Origin: Rhizobiales bacterium SYSU XM002
GTDB lineage: Bacteria > Pseudomonadota > Alphaproteobacteria > Rhizobiales > Beijerinckiaceae
Assembly (NCBI GenBank): GCA_009846685.1
Contig: VWVY01000005.1
Location: 1-64,000, forward strand
DNA length: 64,000 bases
Reading direction: 5' to 3'
The notes beneath the pieces were generated by a model. That model saw only the letters and a list, made by a program, of their open reading frames with translations, made no database searches and was not told where the DNA came from. The stretch's first letter is position 1, and each line of letters starts with the position of its first letter. The translations under genes were made by a program, and so were the position numbers. This document shows positions 39,523 through 48,405 of this stretch, one piece after another.

Positions 39523-40320
39523 GTGGCGACCCAACCATTCCAGCGCGACCTCGGCGGCAAGATTGCCGTCGTGACCGGCGCGACGCAAGGCCTCGGCGAG
39601 GCCATCGCGCGGGAATTCGCCGAACGCGGGGTCGCGGGCCTGCTTCTGATCGGCCGTAACGCCGGGCGGGGCGAGGCCGTGGCGGCGGCGTTGCGCAAGC
39701 CGGGCTGCGACGTGCGCTTCCAGGCCGCCGACCTTGCCGATCTCGATGCCGTCCGCGCCGTCATCCCCGCGGCCGAGGCGGCTTTCGGCCGCGTCGACAT
39801 TCTCGTCAACGCTGCCGGCGATACCGATCGCGGCACGATCTGCGATACGACGCCCGAACTCTACGAGCGGCTGATGGCGGTCAATCTCCGCGCGCCGTTT
39901 TTCCTCATCCAGGATGCCGTCAATCTCATGAAACGGCAGGGCATCACCGGCTCGATCGTCAACATCCAGTCGATGTCCGCCCACGGCGGCCAGCCGTTCC
40001 TGACGCCCTATTCGGTGTCGAAGGGTGCGCTTGCGATGCTGACGCGCAATGTCGCCTTTGCCCTGCTCGCTGACCGCATCCGTGTCAACGGACTCAACAT
40101 CGGCTGGATGTCGACGCCGGGCGAGGATGCGATCATGCGCCGGCACCACGGCGCGAGCGACGGATGGCTCGATGAGGCCGTCAAGGGCCAGCCCTTCGGG
40201 CGCCTCATCGATCCGCGCGAGGTTGCCAAGGCCGTCGCGTATCTCGCCTCGGACGAATCCGGCCTCATGACCGGCAGTAACATCGATTTCGACCAGACCA
40301 TTCTCGGAGCGCACAACTGA
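39523..40320 (+). CDS. SDR-family oxidoreductase in the inositol locus
   Basis: A 265-residue classical short-chain dehydrogenase: nucleotide motif TGATQGLGEAIA (about 17-28), NAAGD near 94, catalytic Ser in NIQSMSAH and Tyr-x3-Lys in YSVSKGAL near 168-175. GTG 39523 is preferred because GGGAGG stands 8 bases before it; ATG 39502 would add 7 residues and has no ribosome site. Divergent from iolR and first of the iolG-phosphatase-afu operon, it likely oxidises an inositol stereoisomer or related cyclitol; the exact substrate is not readable. Confidence 0.85.
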   Translation: MATQPFQRDLGGKIAVVTGATQGLGEAIAREFAERGVAGLLLIGRNAGRGEAVAAALRKPGCDVRFQAADLADLDAVRAVIPAAEAAFGRVDILVNAAGDTDRGTICDTTPELYERLMAVNLRAPFFLIQDAVNLMKRQGITGSIVNIQSMSAHGGQPFLTPYSVSKGALAMLTRNVAFALLADRIRVNGLNIGWMSTPGEDAIMRRHHGASDGWLDEAVKGQPFGRLIDPREVAKAVAYLASDESGLMTGSNIDFDQTILGAHN

Positions 40321-40363
40321 TGATCATCCCGGCGATGCCTTTTGCCCGCGGAGCGCGGCACCC

Positions 40364-41359
40364 ATGATGCGGATCGGGCTTCTCGGCGCCGGGCGGATCG
40401 GGCGCATTCACGGGCTGAACGTCGCCGCGCGCGCCGATGCGCGGCTGGTCGCGCTCGCCGACGCTTCGGCGGAGGCTGCGGCCTCTCTCGCGGCCGCGAC
40501 CGGGGCGAAGGTCTCGTCCATTGACGCTATTCTGGCCGACAAGGCGATCGACGCCGTTCTGATCTGCACGCCGACAGACACCCACGCCGATCTTATCGAG
40601 CAGGCGATTTCCTCCGGCAAGGCGGTGTTCTGCGAAAAGCCCGTCGATCTCGACGCGGCGCGTATCCGCCGCTGCCTCGAGGTCGTCGCCAAGGCTGGCA
40701 AGCCGTTGATGATCGGCTTCAACCGGCGGTTCGATCCGAATTTCGCGGCGCTCCGTCGCCGGCTGCATGCGGGTGAGGTCGGGGCGATCGAGATCGTCAG
40801 CGTGATCTCGCGTGACCCCTCGCCGCCTCCGGCTGAATATGTGAGCCGTTCGGGCGGCTTGTTCCGCGACATGATGATCCACGATTTCGACATGGCGCGC
40901 TTCCTCCTCGGTGAGGAGCCGGTCTCGGTCTATGCGGTGGGCTCGTCGCTCGTCGATCCCGCCATCGGCAAGGCGGGCGATGTCGATACCGCCGCCGTGC
41001 TGATGACGACCCGCTCGGGCCGGATCGCGCAGATCTCGAATTCGCGTCGCGCCACCTATGGCTACGACCAGCGCATCGAGGTGCACGGCGCGGGCGGGAT
41101 GCTACGCGCCGGCAATATCCACGAGACCAGCGTCGAGGCCGCAACCGGGAACGGCTTCCGTGCCGATCCGGTCCAGAATTTCTTCCTCGAGCGCTACGCT
41201 GCGGCCTACCGCGCCGAACTCGACGTTTTCATCGAGGCGGTGAAGGGCGGAACCGCGCCCTCGCCCTCCGGGCTCGATGGCCTTAAGGCGCAGATTCTTG
41301 CCGATGCCGCCACGGAATCGCGCCTCTCCGGCAAGCCCGTCGCGGTCGATCTGGAGTAA
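40364..41359 (+). CDS. iolG: Inositol 2-dehydrogenase-type Gfo/Idh/MocA oxidoreductase
   Basis: NAD-dependent oxidation of myo-inositol to 2-keto-myo-inositol, the entry step. The 331-residue protein has the Rossmann motif GAGRIGRIHG (7-16), CEKPVDLD with the catalytic Lys near 93, GFNRRFDPNF, and the Asp/His pair in FRDMMIHDFDMARF near 167-180, as in known inositol dehydrogenases. No other iolG-like gene lies in the window, so it probably feeds IolE. Relatives act on scyllo-inositol or other cyclitols. It starts 43 bases after the SDR gene. Confidence 0.88.
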   Translation: MMRIGLLGAGRIGRIHGLNVAARADARLVALADASAEAAASLAAATGAKVSSIDAILADKAIDAVLICTPTDTHADLIEQAISSGKAVFCEKPVDLDAARIRRCLEVVAKAGKPLMIGFNRRFDPNFAALRRRLHAGEVGAIEIVSVISRDPSPPPAEYVSRSGGLFRDMMIHDFDMARFLLGEEPVSVYAVGSSLVDPAIGKAGDVDTAAVLMTTRSGRIAQISNSRRATYGYDQRIEVHGAGGMLRAGNIHETSVEAATGNGFRADPVQNFFLERYAAAYRAELDVFIEAVKGGTAPSPSGLDGLKAQILADAATESRLSGKPVAVDLE

Positions 41360-41362
41360 GTG

Positions 41363-42154
41363 ATGACACCGGCCGAACTCGATCTCCGCCAGTATGCCAT
41401 GCAGGGCCTCGTCGCCGAGGTTTCGGTGATGGCGCTCGACTATTTCCACCGCAAGGAGAGCCTCGGCGTCTCGATGAAAGGTGCACAGGACTGGCTCACC
41501 GTCGCCGATGGCGCTGTCGAAGCGGCCCTGCGCGAGAAAATCGGCGTTCTCTTCCCGCGCGACGCGATCGTCGGCGAGGAAGGCGGCGGCGCCGCCTCGG
41601 ACGTCACCTGGATCATCGATCCGATCGATGGAACCGCGAATTTCGCGCGCGGCGAGCGCAACTGGTGCATTTCCGTTGGCCTTGTGGTGAAGGGCATGCC
41701 GGAGATCGGCATCATCGCCGCGCCGTCGCTGGAAGAGGTCTATGTCGGCCGGCGCGGAAAGGGTGCCACGCTCAACGGCGCGCCGATCGGTGTTTCCGGC
41801 GGAACCGATGTCAAACGCGCGTATTTCGAGATGGGCTGGTCCACCCGTATCCCGCTCGATGCCTATCTCGCGATGGTGCGGAAGGCCTTTGAGGCCGGCG
41901 CCTCGGTGAAGCGGTCGGCGTCCGGCGCACTCGGGCTCTGCCACGTCGCGACGGGGCGCACGGATGGCTATGCCGAACTCCATATCAACGCCTGGGATGT
42001 TGCCGCCGGCATGGTGATCGCAGGCGAGGCCGGCGCGGTGATGAACGATTTCTTCGCCGGTGAGGGTATGCGCAAGGGCAACCCGATCCTGTGCTGCACG
42101 CCGGGACTGGCCGGCGAGCTGGAAGCGATCACCGGGATTGTTAGCCGGCGATAA
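41363..42154 (+). CDS. Inositol-monophosphatase-family phosphatase
   Basis: A 263-residue Mg-dependent, Li-sensitive phosphatase fold. Metal motifs are all present: GEEGGG near 70-75, WIIDPIDGTANFARGERNW near 85-103 and NAWDVAAGMVIAGEAGA near 210-226. The family includes inositol-1-phosphatase, histidinol-phosphatase and SuhB. ATG 41363 is 3 bases after the iolG stop. Placement between iolG and an Afu-type importer suggests it dephosphorylates an imported or internal inositol or sugar phosphate rather than acting as SuhB. Confidence 0.89.
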   Translation: MTPAELDLRQYAMQGLVAEVSVMALDYFHRKESLGVSMKGAQDWLTVADGAVEAALREKIGVLFPRDAIVGEEGGGAASDVTWIIDPIDGTANFARGERNWCISVGLVVKGMPEIGIIAAPSLEEVYVGRRGKGATLNGAPIGVSGGTDVKRAYFEMGWSTRIPLDAYLAMVRKAFEAGASVKRSASGALGLCHVATGRTDGYAELHINAWDVAAGMVIAGEAGAVMNDFFAGEGMRKGNPILCCTPGLAGELEAITGIVSRR

Positions 42155-42220
42155 TGTCGGTTGATCTTTTGGGGAAAGACGGCAGACTAGCGCCAACAAC
42201 AAAAATATTGGGAGGACATC

Positions 42221-43258
42221 ATGACATTCATTGCAGCCCGCAAGGCCCTTTTGGCCGCCCTCGCCGGTACCGCGCTGATCGGAATCGGCGCGGCCAAGGC
42301 CGAAGGCACCCTCGTGCTCTACTGCTCGGTGCAGGAGGAATGGTGCCGCCCGATGGCGAACGAGTTCGAGAAGGCGACCGGCATCAAGGTTGCCATGACG
42401 CGCAAGAGTTCCGGCGAGACCTATGCGCAGATCAAGGCCGAGGCCTCGAATCCACGTGGTGACGTCTGGTGGGGCGGCACGGGCGATCCGCATCTTCAGG
42501 CGGCCGAGGAAGGTCTGACCGAGACCTACGAGAGTCCGAAGAAGGCCGAACTCCACGATTGGGCTGTCAAGCAGTGGGCGCAGTCTAAGGGCAGGACCGT
42601 CGGCATCTACGCCGGCGCGCTCGGCTTCGGCTTCAACACCAAGCAGATCGGCTCGCGCGGCGTTCCCGAGCCGAAATGCTGGTCGGACCTCATCAATCCC
42701 AAGCTGAAGGACGAAGTACAGGTCGCGGACCCGAACTCCTCCGGCACCTCATACACCATGCTTGCGACGCTGGTGCAGCTGATGGGCGAGGACAAGGCTT
42801 TCGAATATCTCAAGGCCCTGCACAAGAACATCAACCAGTACACCAAGTCCGGCGCGGCACCGGCCAAGGCCACCAGCCTTGGCGAGACCACGGTGGGCAT
42901 CACTTTCATGCACGACATGGTGACGATGGTGGTGAATGGCGGGCCGGTGAAGGTTGTGGCCCCCTGTGAAGGCACCGGCTACGAGATCGGCTCGATGTCG
43001 ATCATCAAGGGCGCCCGCAACATGGAGAACGCCAAGAAGTTCTACGATTGGGCGCTGACTCCCGAGGCGCAGAAGCTCGCGGAAGCGGCCAAATCCTATC
43101 AGGTGCCCTCGAACAAGAACGTCGTGCCGCCGCCGCAGTCGCCGAAACTCGCCGATATCAAGCTGATCGACTATGACTTCGCGAAATACGGCTCGTCGGC
43201 CGAGCGCAAGCGGCTCCTGAGCAAATGGGACAACGAGGTCAAGAAGCTGCCGAAGTAA
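42221..43258 (+). CDS. AfuA/FbpA-like ABC transporter substrate-binding protein
   Basis: A 345-residue periplasmic receptor with a Sec signal (ALLAALAGTALIGIGAAKAEG, cleavage after AKA). The mature start LVLYCSVQEEWCRPMANEFEKATG matches the FbpA/AfuA group, but the Tyr-Tyr pair that binds ferric iron in FbpA is absent. Some AfuA receptors bind hexose phosphates instead. The WWGGTGDPHLQAAEEGL region near 82-98 is typical of the non-iron branch. GGGAGGACATC precedes the ATG. Two Cys in the mature N-terminus (CSVQEEWC) might form a disulfide. Confidence 0.88.
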   Translation: MTFIAARKALLAALAGTALIGIGAAKAEGTLVLYCSVQEEWCRPMANEFEKATGIKVAMTRKSSGETYAQIKAEASNPRGDVWWGGTGDPHLQAAEEGLTETYESPKKAELHDWAVKQWAQSKGRTVGIYAGALGFGFNTKQIGSRGVPEPKCWSDLINPKLKDEVQVADPNSSGTSYTMLATLVQLMGEDKAFEYLKALHKNINQYTKSGAAPAKATSLGETTVGITFMHDMVTMVVNGGPVKVVAPCEGTGYEIGSMSIIKGARNMENAKKFYDWALTPEAQKLAEAAKSYQVPSNKNVVPPPQSPKLADIKLIDYDFAKYGSSAERKRLLSKWDNEVKKLPK

Positions 43259-43280
43259 GCGCTGACGGCAATCTCGCCCG

Positions 43281-45482
43281 ATGCGGCCCGCGACACGCCT
43301 CGTCTATCTCTGCGCCTGGCTCGGCTTCGCGCTCCTCCCCTGGTATTTGACCGAGGGGATGAGCCTGACCGGGCTGGATTGGCTCGCCGGCTATCCGCTC
43401 GGCAAGGCCGGGAGCGGTCTCGCGCTCGGTCTTGCGGGCGAGGCGCGCTGGCTGCTGCCGGGCGGCGCGATGCTCCTCCTCGCGGGGCTCGCTTGGCCGC
43501 GGCAGGATGAACAGCGTGCTGCCTCGATCCTGATCTGGGCCGGCGCGGCGGGTTTCGCGCTGTTCTTCCTTCAGGGCTTTGCTATTGGCCTCAAGGGGCA
43601 AGGCATTCCCTGGCTTGCGAGCCTGTTCGGCAGCGCTGGTGCGACGCAGCGCGGCATGGGGCCGGGTGCCTTCCTGACGATCATCAGCCTGCTTTTGATG
43701 ATGTGCCACGGCCTCGCCTATCGCGGTTTCTGCCGGGGTGACGTGTTCACCACCTCGACGATCGGCCTTCTGGTGCTGCTGATCGGGCTCTTCATCTTCT
43801 TCCCCGTGGTGACCATCCTGAAGGGTGCGGTAGTCGATTCCGCTGGCCGTCCCGATTTCGGCGCCTTCGCCGATCGCTTCTTCGATTCCTCGATCTGGGG
43901 GCTCGGCTGCCTTACGGCGGATGTCAGCTGCGGCGTGGCGTGGAACACGCTGATTCTCGCCGTGCTCTGCGGTTTCCTGACCACCCTTTTCGGCCTCGCT
44001 TCGGCGCTACTGATCCTGCGCACGGGAATGCCCGGCAAGACGATGATGAAGGCGCTCACGGTGCTCCCGATCATCACGCCCCCCTTCGTCATTGGCCTTG
44101 CGCTGATCCTCCTGTTCGGCCGCACCGGCATGGTCTCGAACCTGCTTTACGAGTGGGTTGATGTCCCCCGCTCACGCTGGATCTACGGCTTGCCCGGTGT
44201 TCTCATCGCGCAGGTGCTCGCCTTCGCGCCGATCGCCTTCCTGGTGCTGATCGGCGTCGTGCAGGGCATCTCGCCGAGCCTTGAGGAAGCCTCGCAGACG
44301 CTGGGCGCGCATCGGTGGGAGACCTTCTCGACTATCACCTGGCCGCTGTTGCGCCCCGGCATCGCCAACGCCTTCCTGCTCGGCTTCGTCGAGAGCATGG
44401 CCGATTTCGGCAATCCGCTCGTGCTCGGCGGCAATTTCGAAGTGCTTTCGACCAAAATTTTCTTCGCCGTCGTCGGCGCCGCGCACAACGAGGGGCAGGC
44501 TGCGGTGCTAGCGCTGGTGCTGCTCGCCTTCACGCTCGGCGCGTTCTGGCTCCAGCACAGCTGGCTCGGCAAGAAGTCCTACACGACCGTCACCGGCAAG
44601 GGTGACGCCGGCCTCGCGACCCCGCTGCCGCGCCGCGTCAGCTGGATTTCGACGTTGCTCGTCGTGCCCTGGGTGGCGCTGACGGTTGTAATCTACATCA
44701 TCATCGTCATCGGCGGCTTCGTGAAGTCGATGGGTCGTGATTATACCCCGACCCTCGAACATTTCCTCACGGGTTTCCGGATCGATTTCAGCCGGGGCAT
44801 GCATTTCGAGGGTGCGGCCTGGGATTCCTTCTTCACCACGGTGAAACTCGCGGCGATCTCGGCGCCGATCACGGCGCTGATCGGCCTTCTCGCGGCCTAT
44901 CTCCTCAAACGCCAGACCTTTCACGGACGCGGCGCGCTCGAATTCTCGACGATGCTCTCCTTCGCCATTCCCGGCACGGTGCTGGGCGTTGCCTATATCC
45001 TTGCCTTCAACGTACCGCCAATCGAGATGACGGGCACCGGCATCATCCTCGTCATCGCCTTCGTGTTCCGCAACATGCCGGTCGGCGTAAGATCGGGCAT
45101 CGCTGGCCTGTCTCAGATCGACAAGAGCCTCGACGAGGCCTCGGCGACCTTGAGCGCCCGCTCCTTCACGACGCTGTGGCGCGTGGTGCTGCCGCTGCTG
45201 CGCCCGGCGCTGGTGGCGGCGCTGGTCTATTCCTTCGTCCGCGCGATGACGGCGGTGAGCGCGGTGATCTTCCTCGTCTCGGCGGAATACAACCTCGCGA
45301 CCGCCTATATCGTCGGACGCGTGGAGGCGGGCGAGTTTGGCCTCGCCATTGCCTATTCATCGGTGCTGATCGTCGTGATGGCGCTCGGCATCATGCTCAT
45401 CCAGTTCGGTGTCGGCGAGCGCAAGCTCGGGCGCCGCAGCGCCGATACGAAGGCTGCGCCGGTTGCGGTCGGCGGCGGGTAA
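43281..45482 (+). CDS. AfuB/FbpB-like fused ABC permease (two transport domains)
   Basis: A 733-residue inner membrane protein with about 14-16 helices: an N-terminal hydrophobic region of several helices (1-150), then two MetI-type transport domains. Each has its own ATPase-docking EAA loop, EEASQTLGAHRWETFSTITWP near 333-353 and DEASATLSARSFTTLWRVVLP near 614-634, so one chain forms the whole channel. This fused plan is standard for FbpB/AfuB. It lies 22 bases after the receptor gene and 12 before the ATPase gene. Confidence 0.91.
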   Translation: MRPATRLVYLCAWLGFALLPWYLTEGMSLTGLDWLAGYPLGKAGSGLALGLAGEARWLLPGGAMLLLAGLAWPRQDEQRAASILIWAGAAGFALFFLQGFAIGLKGQGIPWLASLFGSAGATQRGMGPGAFLTIISLLLMMCHGLAYRGFCRGDVFTTSTIGLLVLLIGLFIFFPVVTILKGAVVDSAGRPDFGAFADRFFDSSIWGLGCLTADVSCGVAWNTLILAVLCGFLTTLFGLASALLILRTGMPGKTMMKALTVLPIITPPFVIGLALILLFGRTGMVSNLLYEWVDVPRSRWIYGLPGVLIAQVLAFAPIAFLVLIGVVQGISPSLEEASQTLGAHRWETFSTITWPLLRPGIANAFLLGFVESMADFGNPLVLGGNFEVLSTKIFFAVVGAAHNEGQAAVLALVLLAFTLGAFWLQHSWLGKKSYTTVTGKGDAGLATPLPRRVSWISTLLVVPWVALTVVIYIIIVIGGFVKSMGRDYTPTLEHFLTGFRIDFSRGMHFEGAAWDSFFTTVKLAAISAPITALIGLLAAYLLKRQTFHGRGALEFSTMLSFAIPGTVLGVAYILAFNVPPIEMTGTGIILVIAFVFRNMPVGVRSGIAGLSQIDKSLDEASATLSARSFTTLWRVVLPLLRPALVAALVYSFVRAMTAVSAVIFLVSAEYNLATAYIVGRVEAGEFGLAIAYSSVLIVVMALGIMLIQFGVGERKLGRRSADTKAAPVAVGGG

Positions 45483-45494
45483 GGACGGAAGAAC

Positions 45495-46562
45495 ATGCAG
45501 AAGGCAGGCCCGGCTTCGGTCGAATTCCGCCACGTGACGAAGCGCTACGGCGCGGTCACTGCCGTCAATGATATCAGCTTCACGATTGAGGCTGGCACCC
45601 TGGTGACGCTCCTCGGCCCCTCCGGTTGCGGCAAGACGACGACGCTGCGTATGATTGCTGGGCTCGAAATGGCGAGCGAGGGGCAGATTTTCATCGGCGG
45701 CAAGGACGTGACGCGGCTCTCAGCGGCCGATCGGGACGTCTCGATGGTGTTCCAGTCCTACGCGCTCTTCCCGCACATGAGCGTTCTCGAGAATGTCGCT
45801 TATGGCCCGACCGTGAAAGGATTGCCGAAAGCGCAGGCGCACGAGATGGCGCGCGAGAAGCTCGCGGTCGTCGGCATGAAGGGGTTTGAGGAGCGTTTCC
45901 CCTCCGAACTCTCCGGCGGGCAACAGCAACGTGTCGCCGTAGCGCGGGCGCTGGTGCTCGAACCGCAAGTGCTGCTCTTCGATGAGCCGCTCTCGAACCT
46001 CGATGCCAAGCTGCGCCGGCGGATGCGCGAGGAAATCCGTGATCTCCAGCGCAAGCTCAATCTCACAGTCGCCTATGTCACGCACGATCAGGAGGAGGCG
46101 CTCGCCGTTTCCGACAAGATCATCGTCATGTCGAATGCCGTGATCGCGCAGGAGGGTGAACCGCGCGCGCTTTACGAGGAGCCGGCGAATACCTTCGTTG
46201 CGGATTTCATCGGCGATGCCAATCTGGTCGAGGCGGAGATTCTGTCGGTCAACGACGGCCGCGCGGCAGTGAAGCTCGGCCCCGTGCGGCTCGACCTGCC
46301 GGCGCGCGGCCTCCTGCCCGGCAAGGCACAGGTCGCTATCCGACCTGAGTCACTCTCCTTCGCTGAGGCGAGCGGGGCGAACCTGCTCCCGGGGGCGGTT
46401 CGCAAATGCGCCTATCTCGGCAACCACCTCGACCTCGAGATCGCCACAGACGTCGGCGAGTTCTACGTCACGCGGTACGGCACACGCGAGATCATGCCGG
46501 AGGGCGAGAAGGTCTGGCTCGCCTTCGCCGATTTTGGCGTCACCTTGGTTCCGGGCAAGTAG
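45495..46562 (+). CDS. AfuC/FbpC-like ABC transporter ATP-binding protein
   Basis: A 355-residue ATPase: Walker [10 protein letters not shown] (about 40-48), signature [15 protein letters not shown] near 136-150, Walker [14 protein letters not shown] near 156-168, H-loop VTHDQ near 195, and a C-terminal TOBE domain ([13 protein letters not shown]). It completes the three-gene importer that ends the rightward inositol operon. No terminator is obvious in the 126 bases between it and the convergent tRNA gene. Confidence 0.91.
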   Translation: MQKAGPASVEFRHVTKRYGAVTAVNDISFTIEAGTLVTLLGPSGCGKTTTLRMIAGLEMASEGQIFIGGKDVTRLSAADRDVSMVFQSYALFPHMSVLENVAYGPTVKGLPKAQAHEMAREKLAVVGMKGFEERFPSELSGGQQQRVAVARALVLEPQVLLFDEPLSNLDAKLRRRMREEIRDLQRKLNLTVAYVTHDQEEALAVSDKIIVMSNAVIAQEGEPRALYEEPANTFVADFIGDANLVEAEILSVNDGRAAVKLGPVRLDLPARGLLPGKAQVAIRPESLSFAEASGANLLPGAVRKCAYLGNHLDLEIATDVGEFYVTRYGTREIMPEGEKVWLAFADFGVTLVPGK

Positions 46563-46688
46563 ATCGGCGGCAATCAGGTCGAGAGCGCGAAGCCGAACCC
46601 GCAGGGTTCGCAAGCCCACACGGGGCGCGCCGGTCAGGCCGCCTTGTCGGAGCCGTGAGCGACGCGAACTGGCGCGAGACGGATAAAA

Positions 46689-46765
46689 TGGCGCACCCGA
46701 CAGGATTCGAACCTGTGACCTTTGGATTCGGAATCCAACACTCTATCCAGCTGAGCTACGGGTGC
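46689..46765 (-). tRNA. tRNA-Arg (anticodon CCG)
   Basis: A 77-base cloverleaf on the minus strand. The acceptor arm GCACCCG pairs with CGGGTGC, followed by discriminator G and an encoded CCA. The anticodon stem TTGGA/TCCAA encloses loop TTCCGAA, giving anticodon CCG, and the T arm contains GGTTCGAATCC. It reads CGG codons, common in this GC-rich genome. Confidence 0.97.
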
Positions 46766-46836
46766 TTCGTCTCTGCGTTTAGCGGATTGGCCCCGCCGCT
46801 GCAACGGGGTGATAACCGGGGCCGGTGATTTCCGGC

Positions 46837-47808
46837 TCACAGCCCCTCGAACAGCAGGCTCGAGATATAGCGCTCGGCGAAAGAGGGAACGATGAACACG
46901 ATGTTCTTGCCCGCGTTCTCCGGCCTCCGCGCGAGCTCCAGCGCTGCCGCCGTCGCCGCGCCGGAGGAAATTCCGCCCGGCACACCCTCGACCCGTGCGA
47001 GCTTGCGCGCTGTCTCGATTGCGGTCGCGCTGTCGACCTTGATGATCTCGTCGATCACCTGACGGTCGAGAATATCAGGCACGAACCCCGCGCCGATGCC
47101 CTGGATCTTGTGCGGACCGGGTTCACCGCCGGAAAGCACCGGGCTCTCGACCGGCTCGACCGCGACGACCTTCACGCCCGGCTTCTTCTGCTTGAGCACC
47201 TGCCCGACGCCGGTGACCGTGCCACCGGTGCCGACCCCCGCGACGAAGATATCGACGTCGCCACCCGTATCATTCCAGATTTCCTCGGCCGTCGTCGCGC
47301 GATGGACTGCCGGATTGGCGGGGTTCTTGAACTGCTGCGGGATGACCGCGCCTGGCGTTGCGGCGACGATCTCCTCGGCCTTTGCGATGGCGCCCTTCAT
47401 CCCCTTGGGGCCTTCGGTCAGCACGAGCTCTGCGCCGAGATAGGCCAGCATCTTGCGCCGCTCGACCGACATGGTCTCCGGCATGGTGAGGATCAGCCGG
47501 TAGCCCTTCGCCGCCGCGACGAACGCGAGCGCGATGCCGGTATTGCCGGAGGTCGGTTCGACCAGCACGGTCTTGCCGGGCGAAATCGTTCCCGCCTTCT
47601 CAGCCGCCTCGATCATCGCGACGCCGATACGGTCTTTCACCGAGGAGATCGGGTTGAAGAACTCGAGCTTGGCGAGGAGATTGGCCTTCACGCCTTCCGC
47701 GCGCGCCAGCCGATCAAGCCGAACGAGCGGTGTATCGCCGATCGTCTCGGTGATCGAGCCATAGACGCGGCCGCGGCCGGGCTTGCGGGATGAGGTCTGG
47801 GCGGACAT
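46837..47808 (-). CDS. cysK: Cysteine synthase A (O-acetylserine sulfhydrylase)
   Basis: PLP enzyme forming cysteine from O-acetylserine and sulfide. The 323-residue fold-type II protein has the PLP Lys in [13 protein letters not shown] near 59, the Asn/Ser loop [10 protein letters not shown] near 86-95 and the phosphate cradle GTGGTVTG near 196-203. It starts behind CAGGAGCAGTCG. Its 125-base upstream gap is AT-rich with two inverted repeats, unlike its surroundings, and probably holds its regulated promoter. Confidence 0.95.
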   Translation of the reverse strand: MSAQTSSRKPGRGRVYGSITETIGDTPLVRLDRLARAEGVKANLLAKLEFFNPISSVKDRIGVAMIEAAEKAGTISPGKTVLVEPTSGNTGIALAFVAAAKGYRLILTMPETMSVERRKMLAYLGAELVLTEGPKGMKGAIAKAEEIVAATPGAVIPQQFKNPANPAVHRATTAEEIWNDTGGDVDIFVAGVGTGGTVTGVGQVLKQKKPGVKVVAVEPVESPVLSGGEPGPHKIQGIGAGFVPDILDRQVIDEIIKVDSATAIETARKLARVEGVPGGISSGAATAAALELARRPENAGKNIVFIVPSFAERYISSLLFEGL

Positions 47809-47819
47809 CGACTGCTCCT

Positions 47820-47911
47820 GAGAAAATTCTTCTCCAGAAGGTAGCGGCGCCGATTTTGAGAAACAAGTTCTTCGGGCTTGCGAATATTTCCGAAAATTCA
47901 GAAAAATATTC
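47820..47911. promoter_or_regulatory. AT-rich cysK control region with two inverted repeats
   Basis: GAGAA-AATTC-TTCTC at 47820-47834 overlaps the cysK leader just before its ribosome site. Farther upstream, GAATATTT at 47882-47889 pairs with AAATATTC at 47904-47911 across 14 bases that themselves repeat TTC-n-GAA. The stretch stands out from the GC-rich surroundings. A sulfur- or stress-responsive regulator is plausible, but none is identified. Confidence 0.38.
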
Positions 47912-47933
47912 TTAGTTAGAAATGATTATTGGG

Positions 47934-48389
47934 TCATAATCCCGTCGAGCCGAACCCGCCCGTACCGCGTGCGGTTGCATCGGCCTCGGAGACCTCAGCG
48001 AGGACCGCCTGCACCACCGGCGCGATGACGCATTGGGCGATCCGCATCCCGCGCGTGATTTCGAACGGCACCTTGCCGAGATTGGCGAGGATCACCTTCA
48101 CCTCGCCGCGATAATCCGCGTCGATCGTGCCGGGCGAATTGAGTACGGTGATGCCGCTCTTGAGCGCGAGGCCCGAACGGGGCCGGACCTGCGCCTCGAA
48201 CCCCGGTTGCAGCACGAAAACGAACCCGGTCGGGATCAACATCCGCGCACCGGCCGGAAGAACGATCGCCTCGCCTTCCGGGATCGCTGCGGCGAGATCG
48301 AAGCCCGCCGCATCGGCGCTCTGGTAGGCGGGGAGCGGCAGGCCCTCGGCGTGGGGAAGGCGCAGGAGGCCCAGTTTGGGATGCTTCAT
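47934..48389 (-). CDS. dut: Deoxyuridine triphosphatase (dUTPase)
   Basis: Trimeric hydrolase turning dUTP to dUMP, preventing uracil incorporation and supplying dTMP synthesis. The 151-residue protein shows the five family motifs, including AAGFDLAAA near 27, [11 protein letters not shown] near 70-80, [14 protein letters not shown] near 84-97 and the C-terminal P-loop-like [10 protein letters not shown] at 140-149. It is 16 bases after coaBC on the same strand, as often seen in bacteria. Confidence 0.96.
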   Translation of the reverse strand: MKHPKLGLLRLPHAEGLPLPAYQSADAAGFDLAAAIPEGEAIVLPAGARMLIPTGFVFVLQPGFEAQVRPRSGLALKSGITVLNSPGTIDADYRGEVKVILANLGKVPFEITRGMRIAQCVIAPVVQAVLAEVSEADATARGTGGFGSTGL

Positions 48390-48405
48390 CTTACGGCTTT
48401 TCCCG

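Noticed and set aside
42221-46562. Ferric iron importer FbpABC
   Set aside because: Class matches, but the receptor lacks the Tyr-Tyr iron ligands and the operon is inositol-related. Kept only as an alternative.
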